A DNA stretch of 40,381 nucleotides. It comes from Actinomadura bangladeshensis. Lineage in GTDB: Bacteria > Actinomycetota > Actinomycetes > Streptosporangiales > Streptosporangiaceae. Shown here piece after piece: positions 7,642 through 16,245 of the stretch. The notes under the pieces were generated by a model, which was not told the origin of the DNA, made no database searches, and was given only the letters and a program-made list of their open reading frames with translations. The stretch covers positions 1-40,381 of the forward strand of contig NZ_SMJW01000045.1 in the NCBI RefSeq assembly GCF_004348335.1, written 5' to 3'. The first letter of the stretch is position 1; each line of letters opens with the position of its first letter. The position numbers and the translations under genes were made by a program.

Positions 7642-8499
7642 ATGTCCGTCAGCGAGCGATTGTGGAACGAGGCCGAGGAACGCCGCACCCGGATCGAACT
7701 CCAGTCCAGGGAGAACTTCCCGGTCGCGACCCGCCTTCTCCCCGCGCGCCACCGCGAGCATTTGCTGAACGTCTACGGCTACGCCCGGCTCGTGGACGAC
7801 ATCGGCGACGAGGCCCCGCCGGACGAGCGCGCCGGCCTGCTCGACCTGGTGGAGGACGACCTCGACCGCGTCTACGCCGGGGCCCGGCCGGAGCTGCCCG
7901 TCCTGCGCGACCTGTCCCGCACCATCACCGCGTGCCGGATCCCGGCGGAGCCGTTCCGCCGCCTCCTGGAGGCCAACCGCCGCGACCAGGAGGTCACCCG
8001 GTACGCGACGTTCGACGACCTGCTCGGCTACTGCGCCTACTCCGCCGACCCGGTCGGGCACATCGTCCTGCACGTGTTCGGCGCCGCCACGCCCGACCGG
8101 CTCGCGCTGTCGGACAAGGTGTGCACCGCGCTGCAGATCATCGAGCACTGCCAGGACGTCGGCGAGGACCACCGCAACGGACGGATCTACCTGCCGGGGG
8201 ACGACCTCCGGCGGTTCGGCTGCACCGAGGACGACCTGGCCGCGACGATCACGCCCACCCGGCTGCGCGGCGTCGTCGCCCTCCAGGCCGGGCGGGCGGG
8301 CGCACTGCTGGAGGAGGGCGCCGCCCTCACCGGCCGGCTCCGCGGATTCGCCCGCGTCGCCGTCGCCGGGTACGTCGCGGGCGGCCTCGCCGCCCTCGCC
8401 GCGCTGGACCGCGGCGCCTACGACGTCCTCCGAACCCCGCCACGGCCGAGGAAGGCGCGGCTGCTCGCCGAGTGGTCGCGGACATTGGGAAGGAGATGA
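7642..8499 (+). CDS. hpnC: Squalene/presqualene synthase-like HpnC
   Basis: A 285-residue trans-isoprenyl diphosphate synthase (head-to-head) family protein. The first Asp-rich motif is LVDDIGDE (D52, D53, D56). The second motif region is LQIIEHCQDVGED. In the three-enzyme HpnCDE route, HpnD makes presqualene diphosphate from two farnesyl diphosphates, HpnC converts it to hydroxysqualene, and HpnE reduces that to squalene. Position as first gene before hpnD and hpnE supports HpnC over HpnD or a classical squalene synthase. It is separated from hpnD by only four bases, so this is the start of the operon. Confidence 0.93.
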   Translation: MSVSERLWNEAEERRTRIELQSRENFPVATRLLPARHREHLLNVYGYARLVDDIGDEAPPDERAGLLDLVEDDLDRVYAGARPELPVLRDLSRTITACRIPAEPFRRLLEANRRDQEVTRYATFDDLLGYCAYSADPVGHIVLHVFGAATPDRLALSDKVCTALQIIEHCQDVGEDHRNGRIYLPGDDLRRFGCTEDDLAATITPTRLRGVVALQAGRAGALLEEGAALTGRLRGFARVAVAGYVAGGLAALAALDRGAYDVLRTPPRPRKARLLAEWSRTLGRR

Positions 8500-8503
8500 G
8501 GGG

Positions 8504-9364
8504 ATGGACGCTCCCAGCGCCTACCGCCACTGCGAGGACATCGTGCGCTCGCAGGCGCGCAACTTCTCGTACGGGATCAGGCTGCTGCCCGCGCCGAAGC
8601 GCCGCGCGCTGAGCGCCGTCTACGCATTCGCCCGCCGCATCGACGACATCGGGGACGACCACGGCGCGCCGCCCGCGACCCGGCTGTCCAGGCTCGGCGA
8701 CGAGCGCGAGCGCCTCGCCGACGCCGCCGCGCACCCGTCCGACCCGGTGCTCGTCGCCCTGGCCGACGCCGCGCACCGCTACCCGATCCCGCTGGAGGCG
8801 TTCGGCGAGCTCATCGACGGCTGCGAGGCCGACGTCCGCGGCGAGACCTACGATACCTTCGAGGACCTCCTCTGGTACTGCCGGTGCGTCGCCGGCGCCA
8901 TCGGCCGGCTGTCGCTCGGGGTGTTCGGCACGTCCGACCCGGACACGGCGGTGCCCCGCGCGGACGCGCTCGGCGTGGCGCTGCAGCTGACGAACATCCT
9001 GCGGGACGTCCGCGAGGACGGGCTGAGCGGCCGCGCGTACCTGCCCGCCAAGGACCTCGTGAAGTTCGGCGTCACGCTGAAGCGCGACGGCGACGGCCGG
9101 CTGCTCGACGACCCGGAGCGGCTGGCGAGCCTGATCCGGTTCGAGGCGGACCGGGCCGAGGAGTGGTACGGGACGGGCCTGAAGCTGCTGCCCATGCTGG
9201 ACCGGCGCAGCGCCGCGTGCGCCGGGGCGATGGCGGGCATCTACCGCCAGCTGCTGAAGCGCATCAAGGCCGACCCGCTCACCGCGCTCGACACCCGCAC
9301 GTCCCTCCCGGCCTGGGAGAAGGCGGCCGTGTCGGCGATGGCGATGTCGGGAGTCCGCCGATGA
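8504..9364 (+). CDS. hpnD: Presqualene diphosphate synthase HpnD
   Basis: A 286-residue phytoene/squalene synthase family enzyme. The substrate-binding motifs are RRIDDIGDD (D47, D48, D51) and LQLTNILRDVREDGLSGR, the latter a near-textbook second Asp-rich region followed by the YLP segment. It condenses two farnesyl diphosphates to presqualene diphosphate in the cytosol or at the membrane surface. It lies between hpnC and hpnE; its TGA overlaps the hpnE ATG (ATGA), which indicates translational coupling. GGAGATGAGG precedes its ATG as ribosome site. Length and motifs are complete. Confidence 0.93.
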   Translation: MDAPSAYRHCEDIVRSQARNFSYGIRLLPAPKRRALSAVYAFARRIDDIGDDHGAPPATRLSRLGDERERLADAAAHPSDPVLVALADAAHRYPIPLEAFGELIDGCEADVRGETYDTFEDLLWYCRCVAGAIGRLSLGVFGTSDPDTAVPRADALGVALQLTNILRDVREDGLSGRAYLPAKDLVKFGVTLKRDGDGRLLDDPERLASLIRFEADRAEEWYGTGLKLLPMLDRRSAACAGAMAGIYRQLLKRIKADPLTALDTRTSLPAWEKAAVSAMAMSGVRR

Positions 9365-10737
9365 CGAGCGCGGCCCGCCCTTCGGGGGAGGTCGCCGTCG
9401 TCGGCGGCGGCCTCGCCGGGATCACGGCGGCGCTGGCGCTCCAGGAGACCGGGATCAGGGCGACGGTCTACGAGGCGCGCCCGCGGCTCGGCGGCGCCAC
9501 GCACTCCTTCACCCGCGACGGGCTGACCGTCGACAACGGGCAGCACATCTTCCTGAAGTGCTGCTCGGCGTACCAGGGGCTGCTCGCCAGGCTCGGCGCG
9601 GCGGACCGGGTCCGCGTCCAGGACCGCTTCGACGTCCGCGTCCTCACCCCGGGCGGCCCGGGCGGGCGGCTGCGCCGCGCCAAGGCCCCCGGACCGCTGC
9701 ACCTGCTGCCCGCGCTCGCCGGCTACCGGCTGCTGTCGCCCGCCGACCGGCTGCGGGCCGTGCGCGCGTCGCTCGCGCTCGACCGGCTCGACCCGGACGA
9801 CCCGGCGCTGGACCGGCTCAGCATGGGCGGCTGGCTCGCCGACCGGGGCCAGCGGCGGCAGGCCCGCGACGCCCTGTGGGACCTGTTCGTCACCGCCGCG
9901 CTCAACATCCGGCTGGACGACGCGGCGCTCGGCCCGGCCGCGATGGTGTGCCAGACCGCGCTCCTCGGCCGTCCGGACGCCGCCGACATCGGCGTCCCCG
10001 CGATCCCGCTCGGCGACCTGCACGGCACGCTCGCCGCCGCGGAGATCGAGCGGGGCGGCGGCCGGATCGAGCTGGGCGCGAAGGTGTCGGCGATCGACGC
10101 CGGGCCGAAGCTCGTCGTCAACGGCTCCCCGGTGAGCGCGGACGCCGTCGTCGTCGCGGTGCCGCACCGGCAGGCGTCGGCGCTCGTCCCCGGGGAGGCG
10201 TCCCCCGATCGGGAGGAATGGGGCGGCCTCGGCTCCAGCCCCATCGTCAACGTCCATGTCGTCTACGACCGGCCCGTCCTGCGGGTGGACGGCAGGGACG
10301 AGCCGTTCGTCGCGGCGGTCGGCTCGCCCGTGCAGTGGGTGTTCGACCGCACGGCGGTGAGCGGCCTGACCGGCGGCGGCCAGTACCTCGCGGTCTCGGT
10401 GTCGGCGGCCGACCGCTGGATCGACACGCCGACCGCCGAGGTGCGCGAGGTGTACCTCGCCGAACTGGAGCGGCTCCTGCCGGCCGCCCGCCGCGCCCGC
10501 GTCGCCGACTTCTTCGTGACGCGGGAACGGCACGCCACATTCCGCCAGAGCCCCGGCAGCGGCGCGCTGCGTCCCGCGTCCGCGACCCGGCTGCCGGGCC
10601 TGTTCCTCGCCGGCGCGTGGACGGACACGGGCTGGCCCGACACGATGGAGGGAGCCGTGCGAAGCGGCCTCACCGCCGCCCGCCTCGTCCGGCGGCACCT
10701 GCAGCAGGTGCGGACCGACGGGGTGAGCGGCCGATGA
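9361..10737 (+). CDS. hpnE: Hydroxysqualene dehydroxylase HpnE
   Basis: A 458-residue FAD-dependent amine-oxidase/phytoene-desaturase-like protein. The N-terminal VVGGGLAGITAALALQ (about residues 12-28) and VYEARPRLGG form the dinucleotide-binding fold. The DNGQHIFLKC segment and the C-terminal FLAGAWTDTGWPDTMEGAVRSG are typical of HpnE. It reduces hydroxysqualene to squalene, the last step of the HpnCDE route. It overlaps both neighbours by four bases. The name 'squalene-associated FAD-dependent desaturase' in older annotations refers to the same family. Confidence 0.92.
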   Translation: MTSAARPSGEVAVVGGGLAGITAALALQETGIRATVYEARPRLGGATHSFTRDGLTVDNGQHIFLKCCSAYQGLLARLGAADRVRVQDRFDVRVLTPGGPGGRLRRAKAPGPLHLLPALAGYRLLSPADRLRAVRASLALDRLDPDDPALDRLSMGGWLADRGQRRQARDALWDLFVTAALNIRLDDAALGPAAMVCQTALLGRPDAADIGVPAIPLGDLHGTLAAAEIERGGGRIELGAKVSAIDAGPKLVVNGSPVSADAVVVAVPHRQASALVPGEASPDREEWGGLGSSPIVNVHVVYDRPVLRVDGRDEPFVAAVGSPVQWVFDRTAVSGLTGGGQYLAVSVSAADRWIDTPTAEVREVYLAELERLLPAARRARVADFFVTRERHATFRQSPGSGALRPASATRLPGLFLAGAWTDTGWPDTMEGAVRSGLTAARLVRRHLQQVRTDGVSGR

Positions 10738-11744
10738 CCACCATTCCCCACTCGATCACCGATGGGCGCGCCCTCGTCGACGAGGCGATGCGCACCTTCG
10801 CCGACCGGCTCGACCCGTGGACCCGCCGCGTCGTCGCCTACCACCTCGGCTGGACCGACGAGAACGGCCTGCCGGCGACGGCGGGCGGGAAGGCGCTGCG
10901 CCCCGCGCTGGCGCTGCTGTCGGCCCGCGCCGCCGGCGCGTCCTACGAGACGGCGCTGCCCGGCGCGGTCGCCGTCGAGTTCGTGCACGCGTTCTCGCTG
11001 CTGCACGACGACATCATGGACGGCGACCGCACCCGCCGGCACCGGCCCGCCGCGTGGACGGTGTTCGGCCCGTCCGCCGCGATCCTCGGCGGCGACGCGC
11101 TGCTCGCGCTGTCGGAGGAGCTGCTGCTCGACCAGCACACGCGGGGCGCGCACTGGGCGGCGCGGGCCCTGGCCGCCGCCACGCAGCGGCTCATCTCCGG
11201 GCAGGCGTCCGACATCGGGTTCGAGCAGCGCGACGACGTGTCGCTCGACGAGTGCGTGGCGATGGCCGCCGACAAGACCGGCGCGCTGCTGGCCTGCGCC
11301 TGCTCGATCGGCGCGATGCTGGGCGAGGGGCCGACGCGGCTCGTCACCGGGCTGACCGGCTTCGGCGCCGAGATGGGCCTGGCGTTCCAGCTCGTGGACG
11401 ACCTGCTCGGCATCTGGGGCAGCCCGGACGTCACCGGCAAGCCCGTCCTGTCCGACCTGCGGGCCCGGAAGAAGTCGCTGCCCGTGGTGTACGCGCTGAA
11501 CGCCGGCACCCCGGACTCCGCGCGCCTCGCCGAGCTGTACCGCGAACCGGACCCGCCGTCCGAGGACGCCCTGCGCGCAATGGCGCGGCTGGTCGAGGCG
11601 GCCGGCGGCCGCGAGTGGGCCGCCGCCGAGGCCGACCGCCGCATCGCCTCCGCCGAGCGGCACCTCGACCAGTCCGGGATGGACGACCTCGTGGCCGCCG
11701 AGTTCCGGGACATCGCCCTGTTCGTCACCTCCCGGGACCACTGA
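10734..11744 (+). CDS. Polyprenyl (farnesyl/geranylgeranyl-type) diphosphate synthase
   Basis: A 336-residue head-to-tail trans-prenyl transferase. The first Asp-rich motif is DDIMD (92-96), preceded by FSLLH; the second region is LVDDLLGIWG, with DDLLG in place of the usual DDxxD. GGKALRPAL (51-59) is the conserved GGKxxRP diphosphate-binding site. Within a hopanoid operon it most likely supplies farnesyl diphosphate to HpnD, although chain length cannot be fixed from sequence alone. It overlaps hpnE by four bases and is followed, after a 29-bp gap containing AGAAGGAGA, by shc. Confidence 0.9.
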   Translation: MTTIPHSITDGRALVDEAMRTFADRLDPWTRRVVAYHLGWTDENGLPATAGGKALRPALALLSARAAGASYETALPGAVAVEFVHAFSLLHDDIMDGDRTRRHRPAAWTVFGPSAAILGGDALLALSEELLLDQHTRGAHWAARALAAATQRLISGQASDIGFEQRDDVSLDECVAMAADKTGALLACACSIGAMLGEGPTRLVTGLTGFGAEMGLAFQLVDDLLGIWGSPDVTGKPVLSDLRARKKSLPVVYALNAGTPDSARLAELYREPDPPSEDALRAMARLVEAAGGREWAAAEADRRIASAERHLDQSGMDDLVAAEFRDIALFVTSRDH

Positions 11745-11773
11745 CCCGGCACGTGCGAGAAGGAGACCGCCGA

Positions 11774-13642
11774 ATGACCACGACGGAAGAGGCGCCGGGG
11801 CTCACCGGCGCGGCGGCCGGCGCGCTCGACGCGGCCCGTGCCCACCTGCTCGGCCTGCAGTCGCCGGAGGGCTGGTGGAAGGCCGAACTTGAGACGAACG
11901 TCACGATGGACGCCGAGGACCTGCTGCTCCGCCAGTTCCTCGGCATCCGCACCGAGGCCGAGACGGCGGAGGCGGCGCGCTGGATCCGCTCGCAGCAGCG
12001 CGCCGACGGCACGTGGGCGAACTTCCACGGCGGCCCCGCCGACCTGTCCACCACGATCGAGGCGTACGTCGCGCTGCGGCTCGCCGGCGACCCGCCGGAC
12101 GCCGGCCACATGCTCGCCGCCGCCAAGTACGCGCGGGACGCGGGCGGCATCGAGGGCAGCCGGGTGTTCACCCGGATCTGGCTGGCGCTGTTCGGGCAGT
12201 GGTCGTGGGACGACCTGCCGGTCATGCCGCCGGAGCTGATGTTCCTGCCGAGCCGGGTGCCGCTGAACGTGTACGACTGGGCGTGCTGGGCGCGGCAGAC
12301 GATCGTCCCGCTGACGATCCTCGGGTCGCTGCGCCCCGTCCGGTCGCTGCCGGTCGACCTGGCCGAACTGCGCGGCGGCGCCGTGCCGCCGGACGGCGCG
12401 AAGGGCTGGGGGCGGGCCTTCAACGCGCTCGACCGCGTCCTGCACGTGTACGAGAAGGCGCCGGTGCGGCCGCTGCGCCGGGCCGCGATGCGCCGCGCCG
12501 CCGACTGGATCATCGCGCGGCAGGAGGCCGACGGCTGCTGGGGCGGGATCCAGCCGCCGTGGGTGTACTCGCTGATGGCGCTGAACGTCCTCGGCTACGG
12601 CCTCGACCATCCCGTCGTCAAGCGCGGGCTGGACGGTCTGGAGCGGTTCACGATCCGGGACGAGAAGGGCCGCCGGCTGGAGGCGTGCCAGTCGCCGGTC
12701 TGGGACACCGTCCTCGCCATGAACGCCCTCGGCGACGCCGGCGCCGCCCCCGACGACCCCGCGCTGCTGCGCGCCGCGCACTGGGTCGTCGGCGAGGAGG
12801 TCAAGGGCCTCGGCGACTGGGCGGTGCGCCGGCCGGACCTCCCGCCGGGCGGGTGGGCGTTCGAGTTCGACAACGACGTCTACCCGGACACCGACGACAC
12901 CGCCGAGGCGATCCTGGCGCTGCGCAAGGTGGCGCTGCCGGAGGCGGAGGCGCCGATCGAGCGGGCGATCCGGTGGCTGAACGGCATGGCGTCGCGGGAC
13001 GGCGGCTTCGGCGCGTTCGACGCCGACAACACCCGCGAGCTGTGCACCAAGCTGCCGTTCTGCGATTTCGGCGCCGTCATCGACCCGCCGTCCGCGGACG
13101 TCACCGCGCACGTCGTCGAGGCGCTCTCCAAGGAGGGCCTCGCCGAGTCGGCCGTGGTGAAGCGGGCCGTCGTGTGGCTGCTGAAGGCGCAGGAGGCCGA
13201 TGGCTCCTGGTTCGGCCGCTGGGGCGCCAACCACGTGTACGGGACGGGCGGCGTGGTGCCCGCGCTGATCGCGGCCGGGGTCCGCCCGGGCAAGCCCGCG
13301 ATCCGGCGCGCCGTGGCGTGGCTGGAGGAGCACCAGAACCCCGACGGCGGCTGGGGCGAGGACCTGCGCTCCTACGACGACCCGGCCTGGATCGGGCGGG
13401 GCGAGTCGACACCGTCGCAGACGGCGTGGGCGCTGCTGGCGCTGCTCGCCGCCGGGGAGCGCTCCGCCGCCGTGGACGCCGGCGTCCGGTGGCTGGTGGA
13501 CAACCAGCGCCCGGACGGGAACTGGGACGAGGACCAGTTCACCGGCACCGGGTTCCCCGGCGACTTCTACATCAACTACCACCTGTACCGGCTGGTGTTC
13601 CCGATCAGCGCCCTGGGCCGGTACCTGGAAGGTGCCACATGA
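11774..13642 (+). CDS. shc: Squalene-hopene cyclase
   Basis: A 622-residue membrane-associated terpene cyclase that protonates squalene and cyclises it to hop-22(29)-ene and hopanol. The acid motif DxDDTA appears as DTDDTA at residues 372-377. Many QW repeats (QSPEGWW, QRADGTWANF, QEADGCWGG, QEADGSWFGRWG, QNPDGGWGED, QRPDGNWDED) build the alpha/alpha-barrel pair. Length is normal for bacterial SHC (about 620-640 aa). AGAAGGAGA precedes the ATG at 11774. The stop overlaps the ATG of the hpnG::ispH fusion (ATGA), keeping it in the same coupled operon. Confidence 0.97.
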   Translation: MTTTEEAPGLTGAAAGALDAARAHLLGLQSPEGWWKAELETNVTMDAEDLLLRQFLGIRTEAETAEAARWIRSQQRADGTWANFHGGPADLSTTIEAYVALRLAGDPPDAGHMLAAAKYARDAGGIEGSRVFTRIWLALFGQWSWDDLPVMPPELMFLPSRVPLNVYDWACWARQTIVPLTILGSLRPVRSLPVDLAELRGGAVPPDGAKGWGRAFNALDRVLHVYEKAPVRPLRRAAMRRAADWIIARQEADGCWGGIQPPWVYSLMALNVLGYGLDHPVVKRGLDGLERFTIRDEKGRRLEACQSPVWDTVLAMNALGDAGAAPDDPALLRAAHWVVGEEVKGLGDWAVRRPDLPPGGWAFEFDNDVYPDTDDTAEAILALRKVALPEAEAPIERAIRWLNGMASRDGGFGAFDADNTRELCTKLPFCDFGAVIDPPSADVTAHVVEALSKEGLAESAVVKRAVVWLLKAQEADGSWFGRWGANHVYGTGGVVPALIAAGVRPGKPAIRRAVAWLEEHQNPDGGWGEDLRSYDDPAWIGRGESTPSQTAWALLALLAAGERSAAVDAGVRWLVDNQRPDGNWDEDQFTGTGFPGDFYINYHLYRLVFPISALGRYLEGAT

Positions 13643-15123
13643 CGCGGCTCACCGTGTGCGCGGCGCTCGGCGTCGAGGCCAGGGCCCTCGCCCGCGGGGG
13701 CCTGCGCGTCGTCCGGACGGGGATGGGCCAGGCCAAGGCGCGCGCCGCCGCCGAGAAGCTGCCGGAGCACGATGCACTCGCCGTCGCCGGCTGCGGCGGG
13801 GCACTGGACGAGCGGCTCCGGCCCGGCGACCTGTTCGTCGCCACCGAGGTCCGGGGCCCGTCCGGGACCGTGCCGTGCCGTTCGGCGGAGCCGCTCGCCG
13901 GCCTGCTGGAGCGGACGACCGGCGCGACCGTCCACCGGGGCCCGCTCGTCACCGTCGACCACATCGTGTCCGGCGCGGAACGCGCCGCACTCGCGGCCGG
14001 CGGCGCGCTCGTCGCCGACATGGAGTCCGCGGCCCTGGCCGCCGCGGCGGGGGACCGGCCGTTCGCGGTGGTCCGCGCCATCGTCGACACGCCCGACCGG
14101 CCGCTGGCCGGCCCCGCCACGCTCACCGGCGGGACGGCCGCGCTGCGCCGGCTCCGAACCGTCGGCCCGGCGCTGCGCGCGTGGGCGGACGCGGCCGGCC
14201 CGCGCCGCCTCCTGCTCGCCGGCCCGCGCTCGTTCTGCGCCGGCGTGGAACGGGCCGTCGAGATCGTGGAGCGCGCGCTCGACCTGCACGGCCCGCCCGT
14301 CTACGTGCGGAAGCAGATCGTCCACAACACCCACGTCGTGGACGACCTCAGCCGCCGCGGCGCCGTGTTCGTGGACGAGCTGGACGAGGTCCCGCCCGGC
14401 GCGGTGACGGTGTTCTCCGCGCACGGCGTCGCGCCCGCCGTCCGGGACGAGGCCGGCCGGCTCGGGCTGCGCGTCATCGACGCGACCTGCCCGCTGGTGT
14501 CCAAGGTGCACGCGGAGGCGCGGCGGTTCGCCGCGTCCGGCCACCTCGTGGCGCTGATCGGGCACGCCGGGCACGAGGAGGTCGAGGGCACCCTCGGCGA
14601 GGTGCCGTCCGCGACGGTGCTGGTCGAGTCGCCGGACGACGTCGCGGCGCTGCCCGCCGGCCGGCGCGTCGCCTACCTCACCCAGACCACCCTCGCCGCC
14701 GACGAGGCGGGCGAGGTGGCGGCCGCCATCACCGGCCGGTTCCCGGACGCGGTCGGCCCGCACACCGACGACATCTGCTACGCCACCACCAACCGGCAGC
14801 GGGCCGTCGCGGGGGTCGCCCGCGACAGCGACCTCGTGCTCGTCGTCGGCTCGGCCAACTCGTCCAACTCCCGCCGCCTGGTCGAGGTGGCCGAGGGCCA
14901 CGGCGCGCCGGCGGTGCTGATCGACGAGCCCGCGGACGTCCCGCTCGGGCGGCTCCGGGGCGCCCGCGTCGTCGGGCTCACCGCCGGGGCGTCCGCGCCG
15001 CCGTCCGTGCTGGACGCGGTCGTCGACGTCCTGCGCGGGCTCGGGCCGGTCGAGATCGAGGAGCACGCGGTCACGGTGGAGACGACCGAATTCACCCTGC
15101 CAAAGGAGGTCCGAACACAATGA
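13639..15123 (+). CDS. HpnG-IspH fusion: adenosylhopane phosphorylase plus HMBPP reductase
   Basis: A 494-residue two-domain protein. Residues 1-185 form a nucleoside-phosphorylase domain of the HpnG type. It has GMGQAKA, an AVAGCGGAL strand, VTVDHIVSG and the ADMESAALA motif, where Met-Glu holds the ribose. HpnG releases adenine from adenosylhopane. Residues 188-494 form a complete IspH: cysteines C200, C284 and C380 for the iron-sulfur cluster, IGHAGHEEVEGT (H312, E314), LTQTTL and VGSANSSNSRRL. IspH reduces HMBPP to IPP and DMAPP, the last MEP-pathway step. The frame is continuous with no internal stop. This joins the first and nearly last enzymes of hopanoid making in one chain. Confidence 0.92.
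   Translation: MTRLTVCAALGVEARALARGGLRVVRTGMGQAKARAAAEKLPEHDALAVAGCGGALDERLRPGDLFVATEVRGPSGTVPCRSAEPLAGLLERTTGATVHRGPLVTVDHIVSGAERAALAAGGALVADMESAALAAAAGDRPFAVVRAIVDTPDRPLAGPATLTGGTAALRRLRTVGPALRAWADAAGPRRLLLAGPRSFCAGVERAVEIVERALDLHGPPVYVRKQIVHNTHVVDDLSRRGAVFVDELDEVPPGAVTVFSAHGVAPAVRDEAGRLGLRVIDATCPLVSKVHAEARRFAASGHLVALIGHAGHEEVEGTLGEVPSATVLVESPDDVAALPAGRRVAYLTQTTLAADEAGEVAAAITGRFPDAVGPHTDDICYATTNRQRAVAGVARDSDLVLVVGSANSSNSRRLVEVAEGHGAPAVLIDEPADVPLGRLRGARVVGLTAGASAPPSVLDAVVDVLRGLGPVEIEEHAVTVETTEFTLPKEVRTQ
15102..15110 (+). promoter_or_regulatory. Strong Shine-Dalgarno for hpnH inside the fusion gene
   Basis: AAAGGAGGT lies nine bases before the hpnH ATG at 15120, within the last codons of the upstream gene. 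It is a nearly perfect anti-16S complement and decides the hpnH start at ATG 15120 rather than the second ATG six bases later. Confidence 0.8.
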
Positions 15124-16124
15124 GCATGCCGCTTCGCCAGAGCCTACGCATCGGAAGCTATATCCTCCGCAACAAACTGCGCGGCAGGGAGAAGTTCCCG
15201 CTGATCGTGGAGCTGGAACCGCTATTCGCGTGCAATCTGTCCTGCGCGGGATGCGGGAAGATCCAGCACCCCGCCGACACGCTGAAAAGGCGCATGCCCG
15301 TCGAGCAGGCCGTCGCCGCCATCGAGGAATGCGGCGCGCCGATGGTCTCCATCGCCGGCGGCGAGCCGCTCATGCATCCGAAGATCCACGAGATCGTGAA
15401 CGAGCTCGTGAAGCGCAAGAAGTTCGTCTTCCTGTGCACGAACGCGGTGCTCATTCCCCGCCATATCGACAAGTTCGAGCCGTCGCCGTACTTCGCCTGG
15501 GCCGTGCACATCGACGGCCTCCGGGAACGGCACGACGAGTCGGTCTGCAAGGAGGGCGTCTTCGACGACGCGGTCGCCGCCATCAAGGAGTGCAAGCGGC
15601 GCGGCTTCCGGGTCACGACCAACACGACGATCTTCAACACCGACACGCCGCAGACCGTCATCGACGTCATGAACTACCTCAATGACGACCTGCAGGTGGA
15701 CGAGATGATGATCTCGCCCGGCTACGCCTACGACAAGGCGCCCGACCAGGAGCACTTCCTCGGCGTCCAGGAGACCCGCGAACTGTTCAGCAAGGCGTTC
15801 GCGGACGGGAACCGCAAGCGCTGGCGGCTCAACCACTCGCCGCTGTTCCTGGACTTCCTGGAGGGGAAGGTCGACTTCCCCTGCACGGCGTGGGCGATCC
15901 CGTCCTACTCGCTCTTCGGGTGGCAGCGTCCCTGCTACCTGATGTCGGACGGCTACACCCAGACCTACCAGGAGCTCTTGGACGAGACCGACTGGGAGTC
16001 CTACGGGCGGGGCCGCGACCCGCGCTGCGCGAACTGCATGGCGCACTGCGGCTACGAGCCCACGGCGGTCATGGCCACCGTCGGCTCGCTGAAGGAGTCG
16101 CTGCGGGCCATGCGCGACACCTGA
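15120..16124 (+). CDS. hpnH: Adenosyl-hopene transferase HpnH (radical SAM)
   Basis: A 334-residue radical SAM enzyme with the cluster motif C38-x3-C42-x2-C45 (CNLSCAGC), followed by the GGEP SAM-contact motif (IAGGEPLMHP). A C-terminal Cys-rich part (CANCMAHCGYEP) ends the protein. HpnH adds the 5'-deoxyadenosyl radical to diploptene to give adenosylhopane, the entry to C35 hopanoids. Sequence similarity to the family is strong throughout and the length is standard (about 330-380 aa). It overlaps the upstream fusion by four bases and ends the operon. A strong hairpin follows at 16131. Confidence 0.96.
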   Translation: MSMPLRQSLRIGSYILRNKLRGREKFPLIVELEPLFACNLSCAGCGKIQHPADTLKRRMPVEQAVAAIEECGAPMVSIAGGEPLMHPKIHEIVNELVKRKKFVFLCTNAVLIPRHIDKFEPSPYFAWAVHIDGLRERHDESVCKEGVFDDAVAAIKECKRRGFRVTTNTTIFNTDTPQTVIDVMNYLNDDLQVDEMMISPGYAYDKAPDQEHFLGVQETRELFSKAFADGNRKRWRLNHSPLFLDFLEGKVDFPCTAWAIPSYSLFGWQRPCYLMSDGYTQTYQELLDETDWESYGRGRDPRCANCMAHCGYEPTAVMATVGSLKESLRAMRDT

Positions 16125-16130
16125 CCGGAA

Positions 16131-16167
16131 CGCCCGGAGAGTCGGGGTTCACCCCACTCTCCGGGCG
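16131..16167 (+). terminator. Hairpin ending the hopanoid operon
   Basis: A 12-bp perfect stem (CGCCCGGAGAGT paired with ACTCTCCGGGCG) extends, after one bulged C, by GGGG/CCCC around a TTCA loop. No T-run follows, as is common in high-G+C actinobacteria. It begins six bases after the hpnH stop and lies between convergent genes, so it may stop both. Confidence 0.8.
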
Positions 16168-16245
16168 CAGCGTCGTCGCCGCCGGGAGAACGCCGACGAG
16201 GGGCGGGCGCGCACCCCGAGCAGCCGGGGACGGCCGGGATCGCCC

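Noticed and set aside
9558..15123. Very long reading frames in alternate frames across the hopanoid genes
   Set aside because: They overlap well-recognised genes (hpnE, shc, the fusion gene), are Arg/Ala/Pro-rich and match no family. They are by-products of high third-base G+C.
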